Source: Bradyrhizobium sp. AZCC 1610 (GTDB lineage Bacteria > Pseudomonadota > Alphaproteobacteria > Rhizobiales > Xanthobacteraceae). Taken from it: a DNA stretch of 64,000 bases. A program made the position numbers and the translations under genes. This document shows, piece after piece, positions 7,349 to 15,055 of this stretch. The stretch lies in assembly GCF_036924515.1 (NCBI RefSeq), contig NZ_JAZHRR010000001.1:2575001-2639000 (forward strand), in the 5' to 3' direction. Position 1 is the first letter of the stretch; every line of letters begins with the position of its first letter. The notes beneath the pieces were generated by a model. The model searched no databases, had not been told where the DNA came from, and was given only the letters and a program-made list of their open reading frames with translations.

Positions 7349-8560
7349 ATGGAAAATTCTCACTATCGCTGGGTGATCGTCGCGGCCGGTGGCCTGCTCG
7401 GCTGTGTCGCGATCGGAGGCATGTTTTCGCTGCCGGTGTTTTTGCAGCCGATCGCGCGGGACACCGGCTGGTCGGTCACCGGCATATCCAGCGCCATGAC
7501 CATCGGCTTTCTCGCCATGGCCTTCACCAGCATGGTCTGGGGCACTTTGTCCGATCGGCTGGGGCCGCTGCCAGTGGTGCTGACAGGCTCAGTCGTGCTG
7601 GCGGTGAGCCTGGGGCTGGCCAGCCTTGCGACCTCGCTGGTCGTCTTTCAATTCGTCTTCGGGCTGATGGTGGGGGCCGCCACCGCTGCGATCTTCGCGC
7701 CGATGATGGCTTGCGTCACCGGCTGGTTCGATACCCATCGCAGCCTTGCCGTGTCGCTGGTCTCAGCCGGCATGGGAATGGCGCCGATGACGATGTCGCC
7801 GCTCGCCGCCTGGCTGGTCTCGAACCATGACTGGCGGACCTCGATGCAGATCGTGGCCCTCGTCGTCGCGGCGATCATGATCCCGGTCTCATTGCTGGTG
7901 CGCCGCGCGCCGGCGCTGGCTGCCGGGCCGTCGGCGCCATCAGACGATCCGGCGCAAGCGGACATGACGCTGGCGCAGGCGCTGCGCTCACCGCAATTCA
8001 TCATCCTGCTGCTGACGAACTTCTTCTGCTGCGCCACGCATTCGGGACCGATCATCCACACCGTGAGCTACGCCATCAGTTGCGGCATCCCGATGATCGC
8101 GGCCGTGACCATCTACAGCATCGAGGGTCTCGCCGGGATGGGCGGCCGTATCGCCTTCGGCCTGCTCGGCGACCGCTTTGGCGCCAAGCGCGTGCTCGTG
8201 TTCGGCCTGCTGGCGCAGGCGTTCGGTGCGCTCGGTTATGTCTTCGTGCGCGAGCTCGCCGCGTTCTATGCAATCGCGGCGCTGTTCGGCTTCATCTATG
8301 CCGGCACCATGCCGCTCTACGCTGTTTTGGTGCGCGAAAACTTTCCGCTGCGGATGATGGGCACCGTGATCGGCGGCACCGCGATGGCCGGCAGCCTCGG
8401 CATGGCAACGGGTCCGCTCGCCGGCGGTTTGATCTACGATACGTTTGCCAGCTACGCCTGGCTCTATCTCGGCTCGTGGATCATGGGTCTCGGCGCGTTC
8501 CTGATCATCCTGACGTTCCGGCCGATGCCGGTGGCACGGGCGGTGCCGGTGCCGGCGTAA
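7349..8560 (+). CDS. MFS transporter, monocarboxylate/oxalate-formate antiporter-like
   Basis: The ATG at 7349 gives 403 residues, about 12 membrane segments. The first starts at WVIVAAGGLLGCVAIGGMFS. MFS motif A-like sequence lies between helices 2 and 3 (GTLSDRLGPLPV) and a second copy appears mid-protein (GLLGDRFGAKRV), typical of the two six-helix halves. A charged loop with Ala/Pro/Asp residues separates the halves. The overall pattern resembles bacterial relatives of monocarboxylate and oxalate/formate transporters, but the substrate cannot be named. A longer frame starting at 7172 is possible; it would add a non-hydrophobic tail unlike the family. The gene appears to stand alone. Confidence 0.88.
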   Translation: MENSHYRWVIVAAGGLLGCVAIGGMFSLPVFLQPIARDTGWSVTGISSAMTIGFLAMAFTSMVWGTLSDRLGPLPVVLTGSVVLAVSLGLASLATSLVVFQFVFGLMVGAATAAIFAPMMACVTGWFDTHRSLAVSLVSAGMGMAPMTMSPLAAWLVSNHDWRTSMQIVALVVAAIMIPVSLLVRRAPALAAGPSAPSDDPAQADMTLAQALRSPQFIILLLTNFFCCATHSGPIIHTVSYAISCGIPMIAAVTIYSIEGLAGMGGRIAFGLLGDRFGAKRVLVFGLLAQAFGALGYVFVRELAAFYAIAALFGFIYAGTMPLYAVLVRENFPLRMMGTVIGGTAMAGSLGMATGPLAGGLIYDTFASYAWLYLGSWIMGLGAFLIILTFRPMPVARAVPVPA

Positions 8561-8569
8561 CCTCTCCAT

Positions 8570-8603
8570 CATTCTCCGGTGTGCAATTGCACATCGGAGA
8601 ATG
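8570..8603. terminator. Bidirectional stem-loop between convergent genes
   Basis: A 34-base near-perfect palindrome with arms CATTCTCCGGTGTGCAA and TTGCACATCGGAGAATG lies 10 bp after the MFS stop and 13 bp before the end of the facing cupin gene. Only two positions fail to pair. It lacks a long T tract but is well placed to terminate both transcripts, and it may be a member of a repeat family. Confidence 0.6.
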
Positions 8604-8615
8604 ACGAGTGGGGAC

Positions 8616-9101
8616 TTACTTCTCCACGTGCTGATGAACGAACGTCGCCAGCGGCTGGCCTTGCTCGACGATGTAGGTCGAGAGCATCCGTCCCGTCTCC
8701 GGACCGAGGTCGCGCGCATTGTGCGGGGTCCGCGGCGGGATGAGGAAACCGTCGCCGGCGCGCAGGATGACGGTGGGACGCCCCTCGACCTTCATCTCGA
8801 CCTCGCCGGCGATGATGTAGCCGACCTCTTCGCCGGGATGAACGTGCCATCCGGACTCGACGCCTGCGGGAATCTCCGTCTCTACCTGCACGATCTCGCG
8901 GCCTGGGATCGATGACGGCGCGCGCTGGATAATGCGCCGGGTAAGCTTGCCGGCCAGATCGTCGCGTGGCCGATCGGATGCCGCTGAGGTTCGATCACCC
9001 GCGGTGCCCTGTGTCGTCTGAGCCGGTGCGGCTGAAAGCATTAGAGCCAGCGCGAGCGCGGTCACCGGAATAAGTGAGAAGCCCTTGGATAACGTACGCA
9101 T
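8616..9101 (-). CDS. Exported cupin-domain protein
   Basis: A 161-residue protein with a signal peptide (LIPVTALALALMLSAAPAQ, cleavage about residue 28). The single conserved cupin barrel has motif 1 GWHVHPGEEVGYIIAGEVEM, giving two His and one Glu as metal ligands, and motif 2 LRAGDGFLIPPRTPHNARD, giving the last His. Exported single-domain cupins of this type are common near stress genes in Bradyrhizobium and have no settled function; metal-dependent oxygenase, isomerase or binding roles are all possible. The neighbour on the same strand upstream is a glyoxalase-like gene, 85 bp away, so co-transcription from the OhrR-type promoter is possible. Confidence 0.85.
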   Translation of the reverse strand: MRTLSKGFSLIPVTALALALMLSAAPAQTTQGTAGDRTSAASDRPRDDLAGKLTRRIIQRAPSSIPGREIVQVETEIPAGVESGWHVHPGEEVGYIIAGEVEMKVEGRPTVILRAGDGFLIPPRTPHNARDLGPETGRMLSTYIVEQGQPLATFVHQHVEK

Positions 9102-9186
9102 TGCAAATCTCCATGATGGGTTGGCTGATGCATCGGCGGCGAAGTCACCAGGAACTGCCGCCGATGCCTGTCGTCACAAGCGCTGC

Positions 9187-9864
9187 TTATGCGGCCTGTT
9201 GCTGGCCGCTCTGTTCGCTGACGATGTAGTCGGCATACCAGTCCGGCCAGTTCTCATCGTGCTTGCCGCCGTTGCGCGTTTCGTATTCGCCATGGGCGGC
9301 GGCCGCCCGGCGGAACGCGGCGGCGAGATCGGCCGAGGAGGTGAACGAGGTGCCGTTACCGTCGATGCGACCGGGCAGTCGCGCGGTGACTTCCTGCAGC
9401 AGCCAGCCATTGCCGTCGGGATCGCTGAACGAGGCGTAGGAGCGATAGCTGCCGCGCGCCGGATCCGGGCCGCTCAGCCGTACCCGTCCAAACAGGTACG
9501 GCTCGTCTGTGCCAACGTGCACATCGCCGCCGGCGTGAAACGCTTCACTGATCGCGACGCCGCGGCCGAGCAGCTCCTTGCGGGCAGCTTCGATGTCCGA
9601 GACCACCAGGTACAGCCCCTGCGCGGAGCCGGGCGCGGCGGAGGTGACGTTCTTGCCGAAGATCACCGAGGCGTTGGAGCCGGGCGGGGTGAACTGGATC
9701 ACGCGGTAGTCGTCCGGGCCGGCGAAATCGGCGTCGAGCCGCCAGCCAAGCTTGGCATAGAACTGCTTGGCGCGGTCGACGTCGGAAACGGGGATGACGA
9801 CGATTTCAAGCTTCAGGTCGACCGCCGGCGCATTCGAGGTCTGGTTTGCAGATGTGGTGGTCAT
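9187..9864 (-). CDS. VOC-superfamily (glyoxalase-like) protein
   Basis: The 225-residue protein carries a vicinal-oxygen-chelate fold: KLEIVVIPVSDVDRAKQFYA at about residue 18, LYLVVSDIEAARKELLGRGV mid-protein, and ASFSDPDGNGWLLQEVT at about 155. Typical members use a metal held by His and Glu to act on glyoxals, dioxygen or antibiotics. The C-terminal 60 residues (SSADLAAAFRRAAAAHGEYE and the Glu-Asn-Trp-Pro-Asp-Trp stretch) form a separate helical tail seen in a rhizobial subgroup. Its start faces the OhrR/MarR regulator across 149 bp containing two identical-type operators, so its expression is probably derepressed by oxidants or organic hydroperoxides. Confidence 0.87.
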   Translation of the reverse strand: MTTTSANQTSNAPAVDLKLEIVVIPVSDVDRAKQFYAKLGWRLDADFAGPDDYRVIQFTPPGSNASVIFGKNVTSAAPGSAQGLYLVVSDIEAARKELLGRGVAISEAFHAGGDVHVGTDEPYLFGRVRLSGPDPARGSYRSYASFSDPDGNGWLLQEVTARLPGRIDGNGTSFTSSADLAAAFRRAAAAHGEYETRNGGKHDENWPDWYADYIVSEQSGQQQAA

Positions 9865-9880
9865 GGCTCTCTCCTCTGAT

Positions 9881-9968
9881 TATATCGTGTGCGATATATT
9901 CGCGTGCGGCCTATAAATACCCACCGAGCTCGACTGTCAACCCTTCCGATTTAATCGTATGCGATATA
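9881..9968. promoter_or_regulatory. Twin palindromic operators of the OhrR/MarR-type regulator
   Basis: Two near-identical 18-bp sites lie at 9881-9898 (TATATCGTGTGCGATATA) and 9951-9968 (TTAATCGTATGCGATATA), exactly 70 bp apart. Each has the core ATCG-N4-CGAT. One is next to the glyoxalase-like gene and the other next to the regulator gene, so a dimer on each site could control both promoters. Confidence 0.72.
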
Positions 9969-10013
9969 TATGGATACGAGACTTCACATGTTCGTGTCGG
10001 AAAGGACGACCTC

Positions 10014-10547
10014 ATGAAACCGAATGACGGTCCCAAATCCGGTCAGGCGGCCGGTTACAGGGACAATTCCAGAGACAATTCAAAGGCCAGCCAGAATGCG
10101 GAGCCGCCGGGGGCCGACCGGCGGCTTGGCGATTTCCTGTGCTTTGCGATCTACTCGGCCAACCTCGCCTTCGGCCGGGCCTACAGGAAGGGCCTTGAGG
10201 ATCTCGGCCTGACGTACCCGCAATGGATCGCGATCGTGGCCTTGTGGGAGCAGGACGGCCAGACGGTGAGCGAGCTTGGCGAAAAGATGTTCCTGGAATC
10301 CAACACGCTGACGCCGGTCCTGAAAAAGCTCGAGACCATGGGTTATCTGCGCCGCCAGCGCGATCCCGCGGACGAACGGCAGGTGCGCGTCAGCCTCACC
10401 GACGATGGCCGGCTGCTGCGCGAGAAGGGCATGCACATGAACCTCGTGGCCTCGACCGGATTGAAGCCGGACGAGTTCGCGCGGCTGCAGGAAAATGTTG
10501 TCACGCTGCGTGACAATCTGATCAAGGCGACGGCCGAGGAGGCGTGA
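10014..10547 (+). CDS. OhrR-type MarR-family regulator
   Basis: The ATG at 10014 gives 177 residues with a non-conserved, charged N-terminal tail of about 35 residues. The rest matches OhrR: RRLGDFLCFAIYSAN holds the N-terminal redox Cys (Cys43 here), followed by LGLTYPQWIAIVALWEQDG and a winged helix (VSELGEKMFLESNTLTPVLK, then GYLRRQRDPADERQVRVSLT). OhrR proteins sense organic hydroperoxides by oxidation of this Cys and then leave DNA. Here the divergent target is a VOC protein, not Ohr itself, which is unusual. Twin operators lie upstream. The SDR gene 66 bp downstream may be in the same transcript. Confidence 0.9.
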   Translation: MKPNDGPKSGQAAGYRDNSRDNSKASQNAEPPGADRRLGDFLCFAIYSANLAFGRAYRKGLEDLGLTYPQWIAIVALWEQDGQTVSELGEKMFLESNTLTPVLKKLETMGYLRRQRDPADERQVRVSLTDDGRLLREKGMHMNLVASTGLKPDEFARLQENVVTLRDNLIKATAEEA

Positions 10548-10613
10548 CGGTGCGCTCCATCGGCGCTTCGATGCGATCGGAGTCCGGCGGCGGCGCGTGA
10601 AGGGGAAGTTGCG

Positions 10614-11591
10614 ATGAATGTTGCGTCACACGAGGGCTCGCTTCGCGGACGTATCGCCGTCGTGGCAGGCGCGACGCGCGGCGCCGGCCGCGGCATCGCC
10701 ACAGCGCTCGGCGAGGCCGGCGCGACGGTGATCTGCACCGGCCGCAGCAGCACGCGCGCCGATGCTCCGACGCGATCCGACTATGACCGGCCCGAGACGA
10801 TCGAGGAGACGGCCGAGCTTGTGACCGGGCTAGGCGGCAAGGGCATCGCCATCGCCGTCGACCATCTCGAACCGGCGCAGGTCGCGGCGTTGGCTGAACG
10901 TATCCGTGACGAGCACGGCCGCATCGACGTGCTCGTCAACGACATCTGGGGCGCCGAAGTGCTGAAGGGCGGGCCGCCGCAATGGAATACGCCGATCTGG
11001 AAGCTCGACCTGCAGAAGGGCTTGCGGATTCTGCGGCTCGGCATCGAGACGCACCTGGTGACGTCGCATTATCTGCTGCCGCTGCTGATCGCGCAGCCCG
11101 GTGGCCTTCTGGTGGAAGTCACCGACGGCACCGCCGACTACAACGCGCAGCATTACCGGATCTCGGTGTTCTATGACCTCGTCAAGCAGAGCGTGAACCG
11201 TCTGGCCTTCTCGCAAGGCCACGAACTTGGCCCCCACGGGGCGACGGCGGTTGCGATCACGCCGGGTTGGCTGCGCTCCGAGATGATGCTGGAGAATTTC
11301 GGCGTCACCGAAACCAACTGGCGCGAGGCGCTGACGGCGAGGGAAGGCGGCAAGCCTCAGGCGCCGCCGGATTTCGCGCTGTCGGAATCGCCGCGCTATG
11401 TCGGTCGCGCCGTAGCCGCGCTCGCCGCCGATTCCGACCGGTCGAGGTGGAATCAGAAATCGGTCAGCTCCGGCGAGCTCGCCCGCCACTACGGCTTTAC
11501 GGATATTGATGGCTCGCGGCCCGACATCTGGCGCTACACGGCCGAGGTTCGGGAGGGCGGCAAAGTCGCCGACCTCGGCGATTACCGCTAG
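10614..11591 (+). CDS. Short-chain dehydrogenase/reductase (long variant)
   Basis: A 325-residue SDR. The NAD(P) motif is VVAGATRGAGRGIATAL near residue 20. The arginine-rich CTGRSS following strand 2 suggests NADP preference. The catalytic Tyr-x3-Lys is FYDLVKQS (about residue 182). The C-terminal region is longer than classical 250-residue SDRs and contains ESPRYVGRAVAALAADSD. Related proteins are annotated only as SDR family oxidoreductases, so the substrate is unknown. It follows the OhrR-type regulator and could be part of its regulon. GATG overlaps do not occur; a ribosome-site-like GGGGAAG lies just before ATG. Confidence 0.9.
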   Translation: MNVASHEGSLRGRIAVVAGATRGAGRGIATALGEAGATVICTGRSSTRADAPTRSDYDRPETIEETAELVTGLGGKGIAIAVDHLEPAQVAALAERIRDEHGRIDVLVNDIWGAEVLKGGPPQWNTPIWKLDLQKGLRILRLGIETHLVTSHYLLPLLIAQPGGLLVEVTDGTADYNAQHYRISVFYDLVKQSVNRLAFSQGHELGPHGATAVAITPGWLRSEMMLENFGVTETNWREALTAREGGKPQAPPDFALSESPRYVGRAVAALAADSDRSRWNQKSVSSGELARHYGFTDIDGSRPDIWRYTAEVREGGKVADLGDYR

Positions 11592-11598
11592 CGTTGTC

Positions 11599-12330
11599 AT
11601 GCAATCGAGTGAGAATGAAAGCAGCCTGATGATGTCCGTTCACGACAGCCCTAGCCATCCCCTCGATTATCCGATCTGGACCGCGCTGACGACCACGCAG
11701 CAGGCGTTGGCCGAAGGCGATGCCCGCGCGCGGCGCTATCCGACGCAGATGACGCCATTCGCGGCCATGCCGGATATGTCTGCGGAAAATTTCGCAGCGC
11801 TCGGTGCGCTGATGTCGCCGCAAGACATCGCCGTGCTGTTCACACCGGAAGCCGTCAGTCCGCCCGCGGAATTCAAGATCGTGCTGGCGGATACCGGCGA
11901 GCAGATGATCGGTACGCCGGTTGAGATGCCGGCGAACGGTGTCGATATCGTCACCCTCGGCGCCGATGACGTTCCGGCTATGATGGAATTGACCGCGCTC
12001 ACCAAGCCGGGCCCGTTCAGCGCGCGGACCCATGAACTCGGCACCTTTCTCGGCATCCGCGTCGACGGCCAGCTTGTCGCGATGATCGGCGAGCGGATGA
12101 AGCCCGCTCGCTACACCGAGATCACCGCCGTCTGCGTGCATCCATCCCATCGCGGCCGCGGCTACGGGCAGATACTGCTATCCGCCATCTCCCGCCAGAT
12201 TGTATCGCGCGGGGAAGTTCCCTTCCTGCACGTCTTCACCAGCAATCACTCGGCCATCGCGCTCTACCGGCGGCAGGGGATGGAAATCCGTCGTCGCCTT
12301 CATGTGACGGTGTTGAAGAAACAGGACTGA
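11599..12330 (+). CDS. GNAT-family N-acetyltransferase
   Basis: The ATG at 11599 gives a 243-residue protein; ATG codons at 11629 and 11632 are also possible starts. The C-terminal part is a GNAT (FR47-like) acetyltransferase domain with the acetyl-CoA-binding motif AVCVHPSHRGRGYGQILLSA (about residue 175) and HVFTSNHSAIALYRRQGMEI. The N-terminal half (TTTQQALAEGDARARRY and following) is a family-specific region seen in GNAT proteins that transfer acetyl groups to unknown amines. The gene is 7 bp after the SDR stop, so the two are likely co-transcribed. Confidence 0.87.
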   Translation: MQSSENESSLMMSVHDSPSHPLDYPIWTALTTTQQALAEGDARARRYPTQMTPFAAMPDMSAENFAALGALMSPQDIAVLFTPEAVSPPAEFKIVLADTGEQMIGTPVEMPANGVDIVTLGADDVPAMMELTALTKPGPFSARTHELGTFLGIRVDGQLVAMIGERMKPARYTEITAVCVHPSHRGRGYGQILLSAISRQIVSRGEVPFLHVFTSNHSAIALYRRQGMEIRRRLHVTVLKKQD

Positions 12331-12365
12331 TCGTCCAGCGATGCACGCCTTGACCGACACCGTTC

Positions 12366-12821
12366 TTACGCGTTGCGTGTGCCACTCGGTCCGCGGTCCG
12401 GTCCGGGGTCCTGGCCGGCGGCTACCTTGGTCAGCCTGTCGAGATAATGCGTCCAACCCTTGGAATGGGCGTCGCGGGTTGCCTCGGTGGGGAGGCCGCT
12501 ATGGGTCATGCGCAACAGCGTGCCGCCGTCCCGTTCGATCAGATCGATCTCGATCAGGCCCGATCCCGGCGGCACTTCCTCGTTGCCTTCCCAGCCAAAG
12601 CTGTAGGCGAGACGGTGAACCGGCACGACCTCGCGGAACGCGCCGCGTGCCGTGGAGCTGCCGACGCCTTTCAGGAGGTACATGCCGCCCGGATGCATCT
12701 CCGTCACTGCCTCGCTTCCCATCCATTGCACGATCTTCTCAGGGTCCGTCAGGAAGGCGAACACGCTGGCGCGGGGGGCGGCGATGTGGGTCTCGCGCTG
12801 GAGCACAAACGATTCAGTCAT
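12366..12821 (-). CDS. SRPBCC (AHSA1-type) protein
   Basis: The 151-residue protein has the START/Bet v1-like fold of the AHSA1 family: RETHIAAPRASVFAFLTDPE at the start, WMGSEAVTEMHPGGMYLL, and LLRMTHSGLPTEATRDAHSK near the end followed by WTHYLDRLTKVA. These proteins bind hydrophobic ligands in a deep cavity; the exact ligand is unknown. AHSA1 genes are often next to ArsR regulators, and such a pair lies 1.3 kb away at 14087-15002. The final dozen residues are Asp/Gly/Pro rich and not conserved. It faces the GNAT gene end to end. Confidence 0.88.
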   Translation of the reverse strand: MTESFVLQRETHIAAPRASVFAFLTDPEKIVQWMGSEAVTEMHPGGMYLLKGVGSSTARGAFREVVPVHRLAYSFGWEGNEEVPPGSGLIEIDLIERDGGTLLRMTHSGLPTEATRDAHSKGWTHYLDRLTKVAAGQDPGPDRGPSGTRNA

Positions 12822-12926
12822 CGAAAGCCTCGTGGGTCGTTGGGCAGGACACGCTGATACAACCAGCGAGTGCCTAAGTTAAGCGCCGTGGGTGACAATG
12901 CAACATCGCTGCCGCATGATCGATCC

Positions 12927-14015
12927 ATGCAACTGAGTTCGACGCTGACATGGTTGGTCGACGCAGCCAGCGCTTCGCCGGGCGCCGACCGGTTCCTCGC
13001 CGAACTCGGCACCCGCCTGATCGAGGACGGCGTGCCGCTCGCCGGCGGAGCGCTGACGCTCGCCGTGCCGCATCCGATCGTCGCCCGCCGGACCTGGCTA
13101 TGGCGCGCCGAGAATGGGGCGGTGATCGAAGCCGTGGGGTTCGCTCCGGCGGGATTCGGAGCGGCGGGGAATTTGTCCGGCGACGCCGGCCGGAGCTGGT
13201 TGGCCGGGCTCGCAGGCGGAGCGGTGCATGAAGATAATGTGAGCCCGGGATCGGACGGGCCGATTCTTGGCTGGATCGGACTGCGGCCGTTCACGCAACC
13301 GGAGTCTGATCGCCTGCGCGATGCCGCCCGCTTCGCTGCAGCGCCGCTCGCCGCGCTTTCGGCGCGCGCGACCGTGACCGCTGCGCTCGAAGCCTATCTC
13401 GGCAAGCGGAGCGCGGCGCGCGTGCTGACGGGGCCGCTGCGGCGCGAGGTCGGTGAGACGATCCGGGCCGCGCTGCTGTTTGCCGACTTACGCGGCTTCA
13501 CGGCACTGTCCGAGGCCGAGCCTCCCGCGGCGGTGATCGCCGCGCTCGGCGCCTGGTTCGATTGCATTGCCGGCGCTGTTCATGCCTTCGGCGGCGAGGT
13601 GTTGAAATTCATCGGCGACGGCGTGCTGGCGATCTTTCCGGTCACCGGCCCATCTCCCCGCGATGCCTGCGACGCTGCGCTCCGGGCCGTTGCTTCCGCG
13701 CAGGCCGGAATGGCGCATCTCGGCGACGCACGGAGAGAGCAGGGGCTGCCGCCGCTGTCGTTCGGCGTGGCATTGCATCTCGGTGAAGTTCTGTGGGGCA
13801 ACGTCGGAGCGGCCGACCGGCTGGATTTCACGGCGATAGGTCCCGCGGTCAATCTGGTGAGCCGGCTGGAAGGGCTCTGTCGGCCGCTCGGCCGAACGGT
13901 GCTAATATCAAGCGCACTCGCCGCCGAATCCACCACAAAACTGATCCCGCTGGGAACGCACGCGCTGCGCGGCATTGCGGCTCCCTGCGCCGTGTACACC
14001 GTGCCGGACGGCTAG
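12927..14015 (+). CDS. Class III adenylate/guanylate cyclase
   Basis: The cytoplasmic protein (362 residues from ATG 12927; a GTG at 12870 would add 19) has an N-terminal domain of unclear type and a C-terminal class III catalytic domain. Metal-binding aspartates are in LLFADLRGFT and FIGDGVLAIF, the base-contacting Lys in EVLKFIGDG, and the transition-state Asn and Arg in AVNLVSRLE. The base-contact position preceding this reads DFTAIG with Thr, as in many bacterial adenylate cyclases. It should make cAMP, probably in response to whatever the N-terminal region senses. No membrane segment is visible. Confidence 0.87.
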   Translation: MQLSSTLTWLVDAASASPGADRFLAELGTRLIEDGVPLAGGALTLAVPHPIVARRTWLWRAENGAVIEAVGFAPAGFGAAGNLSGDAGRSWLAGLAGGAVHEDNVSPGSDGPILGWIGLRPFTQPESDRLRDAARFAAAPLAALSARATVTAALEAYLGKRSAARVLTGPLRREVGETIRAALLFADLRGFTALSEAEPPAAVIAALGAWFDCIAGAVHAFGGEVLKFIGDGVLAIFPVTGPSPRDACDAALRAVASAQAGMAHLGDARREQGLPPLSFGVALHLGEVLWGNVGAADRLDFTAIGPAVNLVSRLEGLCRPLGRTVLISSALAAESTTKLIPLGTHALRGIAAPCAVYTVPDG

Positions 14016-14037
14016 GCCCAAATCTCATCACGAAAAC

Positions 14038-14096
14038 GTTAAACCGATTGGTTGACAATTAGCATCGCGCGACTATGTTAAACCACATGGTTGAAC
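14038..14096 (+). promoter_or_regulatory. Promoter and twin operators of the ArsR gene
   Basis: Two similar palindromes lie at 14038-14056 (GTTAAACCGATTGGTTGAC) and 14077-14096 (GTTAAACCACATGGTTGAAC), 39 bp apart. TTGACA at 14052-14057 overlaps the first, and TATGTT at 14074-14079, 16 bp on, overlaps the second, so bound repressor would cover both promoter elements. The layout fits autorepression by the ArsR-family product. Confidence 0.65.
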
Positions 14097-14464
14097 GTAG
14101 TGCCCATCTCGACGCCGTTTTTCACGCCCTCGCGGATCCAACGCGGCGGGCGATGCTTGGTCGTCTGGCGGAACGGGAACTGACGATCGGGGAACTGGCG
14201 ACGCCGTTTCACATGAGCTTCGCCGGCGCCTCGAAACACGTGCGGGTGCTGGAGAGCGCTGGTCTCGTCAAACGCACGATCCGCGGTCGCTCCCATCTCT
14301 GCCGCCTCGAGGCGGCGCGGCTCGCGGAAGCCGATGCATGGCTGAAGCGTTACGAGCGTTTCTGGACCGCAAAGCTCGACAGGCTGGAAGCTCTGCTGCG
14401 CGAAGAGGACCGGGCGAAAGCAAGATCCAAATCAAAATCCAAATCAAAATCGGTGACGGAGTAG
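14087..14464 (+). CDS. ArsR-family regulator (AHSA1-associated type)
   Basis: The core matches the ArsR subgroup that precedes AHSA1 genes: HLDAVFHALADPTRRAMLGR, LTIGELATPFHMSFAGASKH and the wing VKRTIRGRSHLCRLEA. No Cys-rich metal site is visible, so it is unlikely to be a metal sensor. I chose ATG 14087 (125 residues); ATG 14075 adds four residues but lies inside the predicted -10 element. If the promoter is right, the mRNA would begin at or near 14087 and be leaderless. The C-terminus has a repeated Lys-Ser tail. The AHSA1 gene starts 4 bp after the stop, indicating one operon. Confidence 0.88.
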   Translation: MVERSAHLDAVFHALADPTRRAMLGRLAERELTIGELATPFHMSFAGASKHVRVLESAGLVKRTIRGRSHLCRLEAARLAEADAWLKRYERFWTAKLDRLEALLREEDRAKARSKSKSKSKSVTE

Positions 14465-14468
14465 AGCG

Positions 14469-15002
14469 ATGAATTCAACGACAAAGCCCGACGCGTACGG
14501 CAGCCTGCCCGAGCCCACGACGCTGAAAATCCAGCGGATGCTGCCCGGCCCGATCGAGCGCATCTGGGCCTATCTCACCGACAGCGAGTTGCGCCGCAAA
14601 TGGATGGCGGCCGGCGATATGGGGACAAAGGTCGGCGCGCCCTTCGAACTCGTCTGGCGAAACGACGAATTGACGGATCCGCCCGGCAAGGCCCCGGCCG
14701 GCTTTGGCGGCGAGCATCGCATGCAGAGCCGGATTACCGAATTCGATCCACCCCGAAAATTGTCGATCACCTGGAACAGTACCGGTGACGTCACGTTCGA
14801 ACTGGAGCCCAAAGGCAAGGGCGTGCTGCTCACGGTCACCCATCGGCGCTTCCCCGACCGCGCCACGCTGCTCAAGCATATGGCCGGTTGGCACATGCAT
14901 CTCGATGTTCTGGTCGCCCGTGCGAGCGGAGAGGAGCCGGCGCCGTTCTGGGATGGCTGGAGCGGCCTCATGAAGGAATACGACGCGCGTCTGCCGGCCT
15001 GA
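14469..15002 (+). CDS. SRPBCC (AHSA1-type) protein, ArsR operon
   Basis: A 177-residue AHSA1-family protein: LKIQRMLPGPIERIWAYLTD followed by LRRKWMAAGDM, FELVWRNDEL, ITEFDPPRKLSITWN and a final FWDGWSGLMKEYDARL. The fold is a ligand-binding START-like grip. It is translated right after the ArsR regulator (4-bp gap), the classic pairing in which the repressor controls its own neighbour. The ligand is unknown. It is about 25 residues longer than the paralogue at 12366-12821 and has little local similarity to it outside the family motifs. Confidence 0.88.
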   Translation: MNSTTKPDAYGSLPEPTTLKIQRMLPGPIERIWAYLTDSELRRKWMAAGDMGTKVGAPFELVWRNDELTDPPGKAPAGFGGEHRMQSRITEFDPPRKLSITWNSTGDVTFELEPKGKGVLLTVTHRRFPDRATLLKHMAGWHMHLDVLVARASGEEPAPFWDGWSGLMKEYDARLPA

Positions 15003-15055
15003 CGCTGCAAGTCGAAGCTCAAGTGACAAACGTCCCAACAAACAGGAGGTTAGCC

